A stretch of 58,152 nt of DNA from CALBZH01 sp964538515. Its GTDB lineage: Bacteria > Desulfobacterota > Syntrophobacteria > Syntrophobacterales > Syntrophobacteraceae. The stretch is from assembly GCA_964538515.1 (NCBI GenBank), contig CAZIEW010000028.1, positions 1 through 58,152 of the forward strand, given 5' to 3'. A program made the position numbers and the translations under genes. Below are positions 17,319 to 26,470 of the stretch, piece after piece; position 1 is the stretch's first letter, and each line of letters opens with the position of its first letter. The notes beneath the pieces are model-generated. The model made no database searches, had not been told where the DNA came from, and saw only the letters and a program-made list of their open reading frames with translations.

Positions 17319-17345
17319 AACTTTTTAAGATTGCTGGGAAATCCC

Positions 17346-17375
17346 TTGAACAGGCCTCAAACGTTCTGCTAGATT
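17346..17375 (+). promoter_or_regulatory. Sigma-70 promoter candidate for selB
   Basis: TTGAAC (17346-17351), an 18-base spacer and TAGATT (17370-17375) lie about 90 bases before the selB start on the plus strand. Each hexamer departs from consensus at one or two positions. Confidence 0.45.
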
Positions 17376-17465
17376 TACTCGGCTTTGAGACACAGCAATG
17401 TTTGCGATAGACCATTACCACGGACGCACCCTCATTTCACGAAATCCGGCGAAGAAGGCAGCCTC

Positions 17466-19397
17466 ATGAAGCAGGTCGTACTGGGCACGGCGGGACACAT
17501 CGACCACGGCAAAACCTCCCTGATTCGGGCACTGACCGGAATCGACACGGACCGCCTCAAGGAAGAGAAACTGAGGGGCATCACGATAGAGCTCGGGTTC
17601 GCGCACATGGTGCTCCCGAGCGGGGAGCGGCTGGGTATCGTGGACGTCCCCGGGCACGAGCGCTTTGTGCGGCACATGGTGGCCGGAGCCACGGGAATCG
17701 ACATCGTCGCCCTGGTGATCGCCGCCGATGAGGGCGTGATGCCTCAAACGCGCGAGCATATGGAAATCTGCCAGCTCCTTCGCGTGAAAAAGGGGTTGGT
17801 CGTGCTCACCAAGACGGACCTGGTCGAAGGTCCCGAATGGGTCGAAATGGTCAAAGACGATGTCACGGAGTTCCTCAAAGGCACCTTCCTGGAAGGGAGT
17901 CCGATCATTCCCGTGTCCGCGGTCAAGGGAGAAGGACTGGACGAGCTGAAAGCGGCACTCGACACGCTCGTGGCCGAGGTCGAGCCGCGCAGCACCGACG
18001 GCGCCTTTCGGCTTTCGGTGGACCGCGTTTTTACCATGAAAGGGTTCGGGACCGTGGTGACGGGGACCAGCCTTTCCGGCAAGCTCCGGACCGGCGACCC
18101 GGTGACGATCTATCCCGGAGAGCACCGCTCCAAGGTTCGTGGGCTCCAGGTGCACAACCTCGAAGTCCAGGAAGTGTTTCCGGGACAGCGAACAGCCATC
18201 AACCTGCAGGGAATCGAGCGGCTCCTCATCCAGCGCGGAGACGTCATCGCTACGCCTGGTGCCTTGGTGGCCACGCACATCGTCGACGTACACCTCGGTC
18301 TTCTCCCATCCGCCCCGCGTCCCCTGAAGAACCGAAGCAAGATCCGCTTTCACACGGGAACGGCGGAGCATATCGGGACCATCATTCTCCTCGGCTACGA
18401 CGAGATGGTGCCCGGTGCCGAAGGCTTCGCCCAAGTCCGCTTGGACCAGCCCATCGCGGCGCTGCGCGGAGACCGCTTCGTGGTGCGGTCCTATTCCCCC
18501 GTTCAGACCATCGGCGGCGGGACGATCCTTCATCCGCTCCCCAGAAAGCACAAAGGGCAGGACAAGAAGCACGCCAATAAGGAGCTTGCCGTTCTGCTCT
18601 CGGGCGACGAGGCGAGCATTATCCTGTGGCATATCAAGGACGCTCTCTGGAGCGGCATCTCGGAAGAGGAGCTGCGGGTCCGAGCCAACGTTCCTCCCAA
18701 GCTCCTGGAAAAGACCCTTCAGCAGTTCGTAAGCCAGAAGAAAGCCATCCTTTATGACAAGGACAACCGGCGGCTCATTCATCCCGACGCTCTGGAGCAG
18801 CTCAAAGGGATCATCACGGAGAATCTCGGGGACTATCATCAGCGATTCCCGTTGAAGACCGGCATGCCCAAGGAGGAGCTTGCGGCTCAGCTGCCCAAGC
18901 CCGTCGAGGCAAAGCTGTACAACTACGTCTTGCGCCAGCTTGCCGAGCAGGATCGCGTCGTTCAGGAAATGGAATGGGTGCGCCTCACGACCCACAAGGT
19001 CGATCTGACCAAGGAAGAGGAAGCCATTCGGCAGAAGATCGAAAAGGCCTTTCGAGACGCCGGACTGCAGCCCCCGTTTTTCAAGGAGGTGGTCTCGAAG
19101 CTCGGCGGGACACCCCGCCAGCACCAGGATGTGCTTGAATGGATGCTCTCCCAGGGCATTCTGGTCAAAGCGAAAGAAGACATTTACTTTCACGCGGAGC
19201 CACTCAACGAGCTCCAACAGCGGTTGGTGGCGTTCCTGCGCGAGCATGGCGAGATCTCCACGCCTCAATTCAAAGACATGACACAGGCCAGCCGCAAGTA
19301 CACCATCCCCCTCCTGGAGTACTTCGATGCTCAGAAAGTCACTATCCGCATCGGAGATAACCGTCGGCTCCGGGAGAGCAAGGCCATCGCGTCCTAA
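17466..19397 (+). CDS. selB: Selenocysteine-specific elongation factor SelB
   Basis: SelB brings Sec-tRNA to UGA codons marked by a SECIS hairpin. From ATG 17466 the product is 643 residues. The GTPase domain has GHIDHGKT (10-17), the switch region RGITIELGFAHM, DVPGHERFVRHMVAGA near residue 60 and TKTD near residue 115. Beta-barrel domains 2 to 4 follow, with VFTMKGFGTVVTGT near residue 190 as the EF-like domain 2 mark. The C-terminal ~270 residues have the winged-helix character that binds the SECIS RNA (for example FFKEVVSKLGGTPRQHQDVL). The upstream in-frame extension has no similarity and is not used. selA and selD are not in the window, and I found no obvious selenoprotein here. FdhD nearby suggests that formate dehydrogenase is a client. 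Confidence 0.96.
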   Translation: MKQVVLGTAGHIDHGKTSLIRALTGIDTDRLKEEKLRGITIELGFAHMVLPSGERLGIVDVPGHERFVRHMVAGATGIDIVALVIAADEGVMPQTREHMEICQLLRVKKGLVVLTKTDLVEGPEWVEMVKDDVTEFLKGTFLEGSPIIPVSAVKGEGLDELKAALDTLVAEVEPRSTDGAFRLSVDRVFTMKGFGTVVTGTSLSGKLRTGDPVTIYPGEHRSKVRGLQVHNLEVQEVFPGQRTAINLQGIERLLIQRGDVIATPGALVATHIVDVHLGLLPSAPRPLKNRSKIRFHTGTAEHIGTIILLGYDEMVPGAEGFAQVRLDQPIAALRGDRFVVRSYSPVQTIGGGTILHPLPRKHKGQDKKHANKELAVLLSGDEASIILWHIKDALWSGISEEELRVRANVPPKLLEKTLQQFVSQKKAILYDKDNRRLIHPDALEQLKGIITENLGDYHQRFPLKTGMPKEELAAQLPKPVEAKLYNYVLRQLAEQDRVVQEMEWVRLTTHKVDLTKEEEAIRQKIEKAFRDAGLQPPFFKEVVSKLGGTPRQHQDVLEWMLSQGILVKAKEDIYFHAEPLNELQQRLVAFLREHGEISTPQFKDMTQASRKYTIPLLEYFDAQKVTIRIGDNRRLRESKAIAS

Positions 19398-19435
19398 GCC
19401 GTGTGAATCCCAGACGTTTTCAAAGGAGTCTTGGA

Positions 19436-19729
19436 ATGCTCAAGCATGTGGTGTTCATGAAGTTCAAACCCGAAGCAACCGAGGAAGCCATTCAGGACCT
19501 GGAAAGAAGCTTGGGCGCCCTGCCCGGAGTGATCCCAGAGATCAAACAGTACGAATTTGGCCGGGACATCCTCCACACAGAGCGCTCCTACGACTTTGCC
19601 CTGGTTTCCGCCTTCGAAGACCTCGATGCCCTCAAGCGATACCAGGTGCATCCGGACCACGTGGTCGTGCTGGGCAAGGTGCGCGCCCTGGTCGAAAGCA
19701 TTCTGGCCGTGGATTTTGAGATGAGCTGA
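19436..19729 (+). CDS. Dabb (stress-responsive A/B barrel) domain protein
   Basis: A 97-residue protein with the Dabb ferredoxin-like dimeric barrel pattern: MLKHVVFMKFKPEATEEAI at the N-terminus, a middle YDFALVSAFEDLDALKRYQ, and HPDHVVVLGKVRALVESI near the end. The family has diverse and mostly unproven roles; small-molecule binding or stress function is assumed. ATG 19436 follows an AAAGGAG site, so the longer frame from 19403 is not used. It lies 38 bases after selB on the same strand, probably as readthrough, and a perfect inverted repeat lies beyond its stop. Confidence 0.85.
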   Translation: MLKHVVFMKFKPEATEEAIQDLERSLGALPGVIPEIKQYEFGRDILHTERSYDFALVSAFEDLDALKRYQVHPDHVVVLGKVRALVESILAVDFEMS

Positions 19730-19781
19730 CACGGGAGGCCCGGGAGCTCCTGCCGATCCCTCGTGTGAAGCGGTAAGGCTA

Positions 19782-19820
19782 GGCCCGGGGGTCGATCTCT
19801 ATCAGCGCGACCCCCGGGCC
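19782..19820. terminator. Perfect 13-bp inverted repeat between convergent genes
   Basis: GGCCCGGGGGTCG (19782-19794) pairs perfectly with CGACCCCCGGGCC (19808-19820) across a 13-base loop. It lies between the convergent Dabb and VOC genes, so it probably acts as a bidirectional transcription barrier. There is no T-run on either side, so it is not a classic intrinsic terminator. Confidence 0.55.
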
Positions 19821-19851
19821 ACTCTTCGGCACTGCGTCGCACCGCCGCTTG

Positions 19852-20337
19852 CTAAGCGGCCTGTTTGCCTGCATTCCATTCAGCGAGAAACGCTTCAGCC
19901 CCTTTCTGAATCTCCTCCGGCGTTAGATCCTTGATATGGGTTGCGAGGGTCCACGCGTAACCGAAGGGATCCTGAACGGTGCCGGCACGGTCTCCCCAAA
20001 ACATGTCCATGACAGCCATCCGCGTTACCGCACCCGCTCCAAGGACTCTCTTGAAAGCTTCGTCAACATCCTCCAAATAGACATAGAGGCCGACCGGGGA
20101 GCCTCCCATGGTTTCAGCGCTCTTGCACACCTCCTGCGGGTTCTCTTCGCCCATCATGATGATCGAGCTCCCGATGCGGATTTCTGCGTGCATCACTCCC
20201 TTCCCGTCGGGTCCCGGCATCACGAGAAGCTCTTCAGCGCCCAGCGCCCGCTTATAGAAGTCGATGGCTTTCCTCACGTCCTTATACAACAGCATGGGCG
20301 TAACACTCTGAAACCCTTCTGGAATCCACTTTCCCAT
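19852..20337 (-). CDS. VOC-family (PhnB/glyoxalase-like) protein
   Basis: A 161-residue vicinal-oxygen-chelate protein of the PhnB-like branch. The opening GFQSVTPMLLYKDVRKAIDF and YKRALGAEE, the central VMHAEIRIGSSIIMMGEENP, and the closing WGDRAGTVQDPFGYAWTLAT are diagnostic of that group. Such proteins bind a metal and can act in resistance, isomerase or dioxygenase chemistry, but PhnB-like members mostly have no known substrate. ATG 20337 has the strong site AGGAGGACTG. It is convergent with the selB-Dabb pair and follows the AI-2E transporter on the other side in divergent promoter context only by 108 bases; no operon partner is evident. Confidence 0.87.
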   Translation of the reverse strand: MGKWIPEGFQSVTPMLLYKDVRKAIDFYKRALGAEELLVMPGPDGKGVMHAEIRIGSSIIMMGEENPQEVCKSAETMGGSPVGLYVYLEDVDEAFKRVLGAGAVTRMAVMDMFWGDRAGTVQDPFGYAWTLATHIKDLTPEEIQKGAEAFLAEWNAGKQAA

Positions 20338-20445
20338 GACAGTCCTCCTGATGATTTGATGCGTCGTGTGATGACGACAAGCTAATCATCATACGAGCAT
20401 TTTCCACGCCTCGCAGCGGGAGAGCCGTTCCAGACCCATTGGGCC

Positions 20446-21669
20446 TCACCGGGCTTCCTCGTTCGATCGTTGCTCAGCCTCTCCGACGTCACCGCAGGAG
20501 CCGCACTCTGCCGCGGAAGGCTTCACTTCATTTCCGCCTTTCCCGAGCAGCAGATCGTCCTGATATTCCACGCTATAGATGTAAAGCATGATGGTCGCAA
20601 AGCTGAGGATCAGGGGACCGTAAAGGATCCCGAGCAGGCCAAAATATTGGACCCCGCCCACGATGGCGAGGAAGATGTAGAAGGGGGAGAGCCCCCCTTC
20701 GCCACGCATGAGGAACGGGCGCAGGAAATTGTCGATGGACCCCACGAGGATGATACACCAGAGGGCCAGGAAGAGGGCGGAGGTCGTCTTGCCCAACAAG
20801 ACGAGGTAACCGGCTGCGGGAATCCAGACCAGGGCGGTCCCCACAATGGGGATGAGCGACGAGAAGCCCATAACGGTACCCCAGAACAGACCCGGGATCC
20901 CGACGAGGCTGAGACCCATCCCGCCCACCAGTCCCTGGCAAATCGCCGTGACACCCGTCCCGAGAAGCACCGACCGCGCTACGGCCCTCACCCCGTCCAA
21001 AATCCTGTCTTCCTGGTCCTTCCTGAGGGGTGAGAAATACCGCGCCCGAGAAACCATCGCTTCACCGTCCCGCACCAAAAAGAAGACGATGAAGATCATG
21101 ATGAAAAACCGGGAGACGATGGTCGCCACATTCCCGAGAAGCACCGCTCCTTTGCTGAGAACCAGCTGGCCCGTATCTTTGGTGAGCTGCAGGACGGTGC
21201 CGGGAAGGTCCAGTTTGCCCACGTCCAGGAACGGAAGCTTCTCGTGCAGCCAGTCCATGAATGCGTCAACGCTCGGGTGCTGCATGATTTTCTGGATGTT
21301 TCCGGCATTGACCCAGGCGGTTATCTGGTTCACCGACTCCACCCCCTGCTTCACCAGGGAAGCCGTGAAGAGGAAAACCGGGAGTGCGATGACAAACGTG
21401 ATCACGAATACGATTGCGAGAGCAGCCAGGGAGGAGCGTCCGCCGAGCATCCGATTCAGATAGGTCTGGATCGGGTAGAACAGGGATGCCAGGACGATGG
21501 CGATGATCAAAATGTCCAAGAATGGCTGCAGGATCAGATACGAAAGGTAGATGGCAAAGAACAGAACAAGCAGTAGAAACGGTCGATAACTCTTCCGATT
21601 AACCCTCGTCCCCCACCGGTCCTGGGGACTTTCCTCCCTCTCGAGGGTGTCGTCCGTGTCCGTTCCCAT
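20446..21669 (-). CDS. AI-2E transporter family (PerM/TqsA-like) membrane protein
   Basis: A 407-residue inner-membrane protein with about eight transmembrane segments: paired N-terminal helices (FLLLVLFFAIYLSYLILQPF), a larger soluble region at about residues 105-200, then a C-terminal bundle with GMGLSLVGIPGLFWGTVMGF and LIPIVGTALVWIPAAGYLVL. These are signatures of the AI-2E/PerM family. Members export quorum signals (TqsA) or act as Na+/H+ antiporters; the substrate here is unknown. The C-terminal tail is charged and cytoplasmic. ATG 21669 is preceded by AAAGGA. The TPR lipoprotein gene lies 34 bases away on the same strand, upstream. Confidence 0.9.
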   Translation of the reverse strand: MGTDTDDTLEREESPQDRWGTRVNRKSYRPFLLLVLFFAIYLSYLILQPFLDILIIAIVLASLFYPIQTYLNRMLGGRSSLAALAIVFVITFVIALPVFLFTASLVKQGVESVNQITAWVNAGNIQKIMQHPSVDAFMDWLHEKLPFLDVGKLDLPGTVLQLTKDTGQLVLSKGAVLLGNVATIVSRFFIMIFIVFFLVRDGEAMVSRARYFSPLRKDQEDRILDGVRAVARSVLLGTGVTAICQGLVGGMGLSLVGIPGLFWGTVMGFSSLIPIVGTALVWIPAAGYLVLLGKTTSALFLALWCIILVGSIDNFLRPFLMRGEGGLSPFYIFLAIVGGVQYFGLLGILYGPLILSFATIMLYIYSVEYQDDLLLGKGGNEVKPSAAECGSCGDVGEAEQRSNEEAR

Positions 21670-21703
21670 CCCGCGGGTCCTTTCAGTGGCTGACCCTCCA
21701 GCC

Positions 21704-22345
21704 TTAAAGCTTGGAGGCCTTTTCTCGGTAAAATTCCATCTTGGTGGTGTCCCCCAGCTCCTTGAACAAATCGGCGAGAAACAGCCAGACTTCCTTGAGC
21801 TTGCCCGGATTGTCCTGAAACAGGATCTCCGCCTTCCGGGCGAACTCCTGGGCCTTGTTCCGAGATCCCTTCATGCGCCAGGCCTTGGCCAGACCGAAAA
21901 AAGCTTCACCGTTGTGCACATCCACCTGGACGGCCTGCTCAAACAAGGGGATCGCCGCATCCGGCTTGCCCTGGGCGAGAGACGCCTTGCCTTGATCCAC
22001 CAAATGCATGGACGCAAGCCGTTGAGGCGGCTGCTGCTCAGGCCGCATGGGCTCCACTTTCTTGGCTGGCCCGGCAGAACCGGCTGGCTCAGGCCCCGAA
22101 GGCAGGTTGCTTTCCTTAAAGCCCGGACCGGACTTGAGAACCGGCCCGGTGGGCAGTCCACTGCTGTCCTCGCTCGGACTAGCCGACCCCTGTTGCCCCG
22201 CATACCCCCCTTGCGGAGGCGAACCCTTCCATTCCGGGGGGATATAGACCGTTCGATGCCGACTACAGCCTGCGGGCGCCAACACCAAAACAACAAGGGC
22301 CACCAAGCTCAGCATATGTCCCCCGAGCCTGCCGATTGCTTTCAT
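21704..22345 (-). CDS. TPR-containing lipoprotein
   Basis: From ATG 22345 (site AAGGTATCCTT) the product is 213 residues. The N-terminus has a signal sequence ending in a lipobox, LVLAPAGC, with the acylated Cys near residue 26. A Pro/Gly/Ser-rich linker spans about residues 35-100, then two or three TPR units follow (ASLAQGKPDAAIPLFEQAVQ; GEAFFGLAKAWRMKGSRNKA). It is expected at the periplasmic face of the inner or outer membrane as an adaptor. It follows the PBP1B gene (about 120 bases) on the same strand, so a role in cell-wall synthesis assembly is possible, but this rests on context only. Confidence 0.82.
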   Translation of the reverse strand: MKAIGRLGGHMLSLVALVVLVLAPAGCSRHRTVYIPPEWKGSPPQGGYAGQQGSASPSEDSSGLPTGPVLKSGPGFKESNLPSGPEPAGSAGPAKKVEPMRPEQQPPQRLASMHLVDQGKASLAQGKPDAAIPLFEQAVQVDVHNGEAFFGLAKAWRMKGSRNKAQEFARKAEILFQDNPGKLKEVWLFLADLFKELGDTTKMEFYREKASKL

Positions 22346-22466
22346 AAGGATACCTTTCTCAGCCGGAGCTCCCATCCAGCGTCTTTGCCAATCACACCGG
22401 CCCCCACGTGGGTGTCCGATAACGATACGCTCTCACCCTGATCCCGGATCGTTGTTGCCACACCGG

Positions 22467-24764
22467 TCAGGGCCTGGCTCCACCCCCGTGGATCGTACAG
22501 TATTCCTCAACCGCGTGCTCCGAAAGAAAATACTCCTGCCGTTTGGTCGGGCAGGCCATGGTCGCCAGCTGCCCCGAGACGGTGCAGACCACGCGCTGAA
22601 CAATTCCCGGCGGCGGGCGAAACGCTTGTGGGTTGATCCACGGCTTCACCTGATTAAAAAAGCGCGCCCAGATTTTGCCAGCACCCGTGGCTCCCGTCAA
22701 ATTCGTCGGAAGGTTCGCATCATAGCCCACCCAAACCAACGCGAGCAAGTCGGTCGTGTACCCCACAAACCAGGAATCCCGGTAATCGCTCGTCGTGCCG
22801 GTCTTGCCCGCGCATGGGAAATCCAGCCCGAGCCTCTTGATGGGCCGGCCGGTCCCCCGTTCCATGACACCCTGGAGCAGGTCCGTCATGAGAAAAGCCT
22901 TGGCCGGCGAAATCACGGACTCCAGATTCACATTCCGTCGCTCCTGCACCTCCCCGTGCTCCGTGACGACCTCCTTGAGGCTCAACAGGAACGCACGCTG
23001 TCCGTCGTTGTCGAGGACCGCATAGGCGCGGGCGAGCTCCAGGGGGGTTACCTCGCAGGCCCCCAGGGCAATCGACGGCACCGGGTGAATCGTGGATGGA
23101 AGGCCGAAAGATCGGAGGGCGGCAACGACATTATCCAGGCCAACGGTTGTTGCAACGTGGACGGCAGGCAAATTGAGCGATTCTTCAACCGCCTGACGCA
23201 GCATCACGCGTCCCCGGAACCGGTTGTCGTAATTCTTTGGCGACCACGACATTCCGTCGACGTAAGTGGTCAGCGGCTCATCGGGCAGCCAATCCACCGG
23301 AGAGAACCGATCTATTCCAGCCAAGTACACAAACGGCTTAATGGCCGATCCTGGCTGGCGCGATGCAAGAACCGCCCGGTTGAATGTGCTCTCCCCGTAA
23401 TCGCGACCACCGACCAGGGCAAGAATGGCGCCCGTCTTAGGCTGGACCACGATCATCGCCGCCTGCAGGGGCTCCGCTCCACCGCCATCCTTGTGTGCGG
23501 GGACCTCCCTTTCGAGCTCGTCCAGCCCATCTCGAACCGCCGCCTCGGCAGCGTGAGACATCTCCGGGTCGAGCGTGGTGTAAATGTTCAACCCCTCCGA
23601 GGCCAGGACCTCCGGCGCGTAGAGCTCACCCAGCTGCTGCCGGACGTAGTCAAGAAAATACGGGGCCACGCTGACCGGGAGATTGCTCTCCGTAACCCGG
23701 AGCGGCTCTCCGCGGGCCATTTCGTACTCTTCAGGAGTGATCTTCTCCTGCTGGAGCATCTGCTTGAGCACGAGATTGCGTCGCTCCTTGGATGCCTGGG
23801 GATGGGTGACGGGCGAATAGAGGTTGGGGCCGCAGATCATGCCGGCGATCGTCGCGGCCTCGGCCACCGAAAGATCTTCGATGTTGCGGCCGAAATAATA
23901 CCGCGCCGCCTCTCCGATCCCGTGGATGGCCACACTCCCACGCTGCCCGAGGTAAATCTCGTTCAAGTACATTTCCAGGATCTCGTCTTTGGAATGGAAC
24001 GCTTCCAAGACCAGCGCCATGAGGGCCTCGTGGACCTTCCGCCTGAGATTGCGCTCGGGCTGCAGAAAATAGTTCTTGACCAGCTGCTGGGTGATCGTGG
24101 ACCCGCCCTGGACCACGCGTCCAGCCGTCAGATCGGCCCAGAGCGCCCGAAGGATCGACCAGGGATCCATCCCCGAGTGCTCGAAGAAGCGACGGTCTTC
24201 GACGGCAAGGATCGCGTCGATGACGTGGGGCTTCAGCTGTTTGACGTTCACAAGGAGCCGGCTCTCACGCTGAGGCCCGAACAGCCTCGCCATCTCCAGA
24301 GGCTCGAGCTCCAGAATTCCCACTTCTCCTGCCGAGCCGGTAATCCGCGACAACTGGTCCCGCTGAAACTCGAACTGAACACGCTGGGCGGGGATCGAGC
24401 GGCCAGGGAAGCGAAACTCCCGAAGGTGGGCAATCAGGGCTCCACCCGAAACGCGAAACTCCCCCGCTTCAAGTGGCTCTTTGTAGGCTTCCCGATAGCG
24501 ACGCTCCTGGAGCATCTGCTTGACGATCGTGAGCGAGATGGATTGGCCTGGATAGATGGGCGCCGAGGCGGAAAAGACCCTGGAGGGAATGCTCCACTTG
24601 CGCACGGTGAAGCGCTGCTGGATATCGCGATACAGGAGCGTGAAAATCACCCCCATTCCGACGACCACGCATAACAGCAGCAGCACGATCATCCGCCACG
24701 GTGAGACACGCCGGGGGAAAAGCCGAGGTTGTCTAGGATACTTCATGGGGTCCAGCAAAAGCAT
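22467..24764 (-). CDS. mrcB: Bifunctional penicillin-binding protein 1B-type
   Basis: A 765-residue class A PBP that polymerises glycan strands and cross-links peptides. In order: cytoplasmic basic start, a transmembrane helix at about residues 25-45, and a UB2H-like region (about 60-150; SIPSRVFSASAPIYPGQ and FRFPGRSIPAQRVQFEFQ) that places it nearer PBP1B than PBP1A. The GT51 domain carries the catalytic Glu189 in EDRRFFEH, GGSTITQQLVKN and YLGQRGSVAIHGIGEAARYY. The transpeptidase has the SxxK serine at 473 (SAIK), SLN, and KTG at 654-656. The TPR lipoprotein follows downstream. Start ATG 24764; a second ATG seven codons in is possible. A 740-codon antisense frame covering this gene is a GC artefact. 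Confidence 0.95.
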   Translation of the reverse strand: MLLLDPMKYPRQPRLFPRRVSPWRMIVLLLLCVVVGMGVIFTLLYRDIQQRFTVRKWSIPSRVFSASAPIYPGQSISLTIVKQMLQERRYREAYKEPLEAGEFRVSGGALIAHLREFRFPGRSIPAQRVQFEFQRDQLSRITGSAGEVGILELEPLEMARLFGPQRESRLLVNVKQLKPHVIDAILAVEDRRFFEHSGMDPWSILRALWADLTAGRVVQGGSTITQQLVKNYFLQPERNLRRKVHEALMALVLEAFHSKDEILEMYLNEIYLGQRGSVAIHGIGEAARYYFGRNIEDLSVAEAATIAGMICGPNLYSPVTHPQASKERRNLVLKQMLQQEKITPEEYEMARGEPLRVTESNLPVSVAPYFLDYVRQQLGELYAPEVLASEGLNIYTTLDPEMSHAAEAAVRDGLDELEREVPAHKDGGGAEPLQAAMIVVQPKTGAILALVGGRDYGESTFNRAVLASRQPGSAIKPFVYLAGIDRFSPVDWLPDEPLTTYVDGMSWSPKNYDNRFRGRVMLRQAVEESLNLPAVHVATTVGLDNVVAALRSFGLPSTIHPVPSIALGACEVTPLELARAYAVLDNDGQRAFLLSLKEVVTEHGEVQERRNVNLESVISPAKAFLMTDLLQGVMERGTGRPIKRLGLDFPCAGKTGTTSDYRDSWFVGYTTDLLALVWVGYDANLPTNLTGATGAGKIWARFFNQVKPWINPQAFRPPPGIVQRVVCTVSGQLATMACPTKRQEYFLSEHAVEEYCTIHGGGARP

Positions 24765-24809
24765 GAGCCGATCGGTAGACCGGCATTTGTGCGTGTCGAG
24801 CGCCGTCGA

Positions 24810-26225
24810 TCACTTACGGGTGAGCTTCACCACGCATTCGATGTGCGGCGTGTGGGGAAACAGATCGACCGGCTGGACGGCTTCGACAGAATACCGCTCC
24901 AGCAGCAGTGTCAAATCCCTCGCCAAGGTCGCCGGGTTGCATGAGACGGCGATGATGTGGGATGGAAGCACATCGAGCAGCGCCTTGACGACCTGAGGGT
25001 GCATCCCGGCGCGCGGAGGGTCCGTAATGATCACATCGGGCGATCCATACAATTTCGGGGCTCGAGCCGCCTCCTGGATGAGATCCTTCAGATCACCGGC
25101 GCGGAACGAGCAATTGTCGATCCCGTTGAGCGTGCAGTTCACGAACGCATCGTCGATGGCGTCCTGCACAATTTCGAATCCTACCACCCGATGCGCCTGG
25201 GACGCAATGAAAAGCGAGATGCTTCCCGTGCCGCAGTACAGATCCCAGACGGTTTCCGTGCCCTTGAAATCCCCGAGCCGGCGCACGATCTCGTAGAGCC
25301 GCTCCGCACCGAACGTGTTGGTTTGAAAGAAGGAGTGGGCGGAAATGCGGAACTTCAGACCCCCTAGGGTTTCTTCGATGGTGCCGGGACCGAAGACGGT
25401 GCGCGAGAGATCCCCGACGGCAACCTGGGCCTTCTTGTGGCTGATGGAGTGGACCAACGTGGTGACTCCGCCCACACGGTCCCGAAGCCGCGTCGCAAGC
25501 CCGTCCGTCACGTTCTCTGCGTCGCGATGTCCGGCCGTGAGCACGTGCACCATGCGCTGCCCCGTAGCCTTGCCTTCCCGGATGACCAGGAAGCGCCAGA
25601 ATCCCTGGTGATCCTTGGTGCTGTAGGGCCGAAGGCCGCTTTCCTTCGCCCATTCCCTGGCTTCCTTCACCAGGGCGTTGGCCGTCTCGGATTCAAGGAA
25701 GCATGTCTCCACATCAAACACACGGTCGAAGTGACCGCGCGCATGCAGTCCAAGGGCGAACGTCCGGTCAATGACCTCTCCGGACGCGATCTCCGCCGAA
25801 GACAGCCACCTCCGATTGGAGAACGTAAACTCCATCTTGTTCCGATACCACTTCGAATCCATGGAAGCGACCGGCGCCATGACTTGGGCCGGCTCGACCC
25901 CACCGAGCCGCTCCAGACACTCCGCCACGTGGCGGTGCTTCCAGGTGAGCTGATCCTCATAGCGGAGATTCTGCCACCGGCATCCCCCGCACACACCAAA
26001 GTGGGGGCAGAAGGGCTCGACTTCTCCTGGGGCCGGAGACAAGACTTCGAGGAGCTGCCCTTCGGCGTATTGTGACTTCTTCCGCGTGATGCGGGCGCGA
26101 GCACGCTGTCCTGGAATGCCGCGGTCGAGAAAGACCACGAGCCCTTCCACATAAGCGATGGCGTTTCCTCCAAAGGCCAACTTGGTGATTTCGAGATCGA
26201 GCTCAGCTCCCTTACGGATCGACAT
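24810..26225 (-). CDS. rlmD: 23S rRNA (uracil-C5)-methyltransferase, RlmD/RumA family
   Basis: A 471-residue SAM-dependent RNA uracil-5-methyltransferase. An N-terminal TRAM OB-fold spans residues about 1-60. The iron-sulfur cysteines C73, C79 and C82 (CPHFGVCGGC) are followed by one near residue 167. The SAM-binding motif VWDLYCGTGSISLF lies near residue 320, and DPPRAGMHPQVVK near residue 400. The catalytic nucleophile is C429 in IAVSCNPATLARDL. The closest reference activity is m5U1939 of 23S rRNA (RlmD), but RlmCD-like or m5U747 specificity cannot be excluded by eye. ATG 26225 has an AAAGGAAAG a little far upstream. It is transcribed toward PBP1B, 45 bases away. Confidence 0.93.
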   Translation of the reverse strand: MSIRKGAELDLEITKLAFGGNAIAYVEGLVVFLDRGIPGQRARARITRKKSQYAEGQLLEVLSPAPGEVEPFCPHFGVCGGCRWQNLRYEDQLTWKHRHVAECLERLGGVEPAQVMAPVASMDSKWYRNKMEFTFSNRRWLSSAEIASGEVIDRTFALGLHARGHFDRVFDVETCFLESETANALVKEAREWAKESGLRPYSTKDHQGFWRFLVIREGKATGQRMVHVLTAGHRDAENVTDGLATRLRDRVGGVTTLVHSISHKKAQVAVGDLSRTVFGPGTIEETLGGLKFRISAHSFFQTNTFGAERLYEIVRRLGDFKGTETVWDLYCGTGSISLFIASQAHRVVGFEIVQDAIDDAFVNCTLNGIDNCSFRAGDLKDLIQEAARAPKLYGSPDVIITDPPRAGMHPQVVKALLDVLPSHIIAVSCNPATLARDLTLLLERYSVEAVQPVDLFPHTPHIECVVKLTRK

Positions 26226-26470
26226 GGGATACGGTCTTTCCTTTGAGTTTGGCTTGTGCTATCCACAATCGTCCCAGCCATTCAGGAAACCGCCTATCGT
26301 CACTCTGACGGCCTATCGGCCGGGATTCAGGTTTTCGCCGGGACCTCATCCGGATCCCGGTCTTCCCCGGGACGACGTTCGCTTCGATGACGGCAGCCTC
26401 ATCCTGCGGTCGTGTCCTTTAGGGTCGGGCGTTTCGTTGCATATTCCCTCGGCGTCAAGGTCGAATCAGC

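Noticed and set aside
17415..19268. A 617-codon frame opposite selB
   Set aside because: It is the shadow of selB and carries no family signature.
22452..24674. A 740-codon plus-strand frame opposite the PBP gene
   Set aside because: It is antisense to an unambiguous PBP1B with all catalytic motifs; long antisense frames are expected at this GC content.
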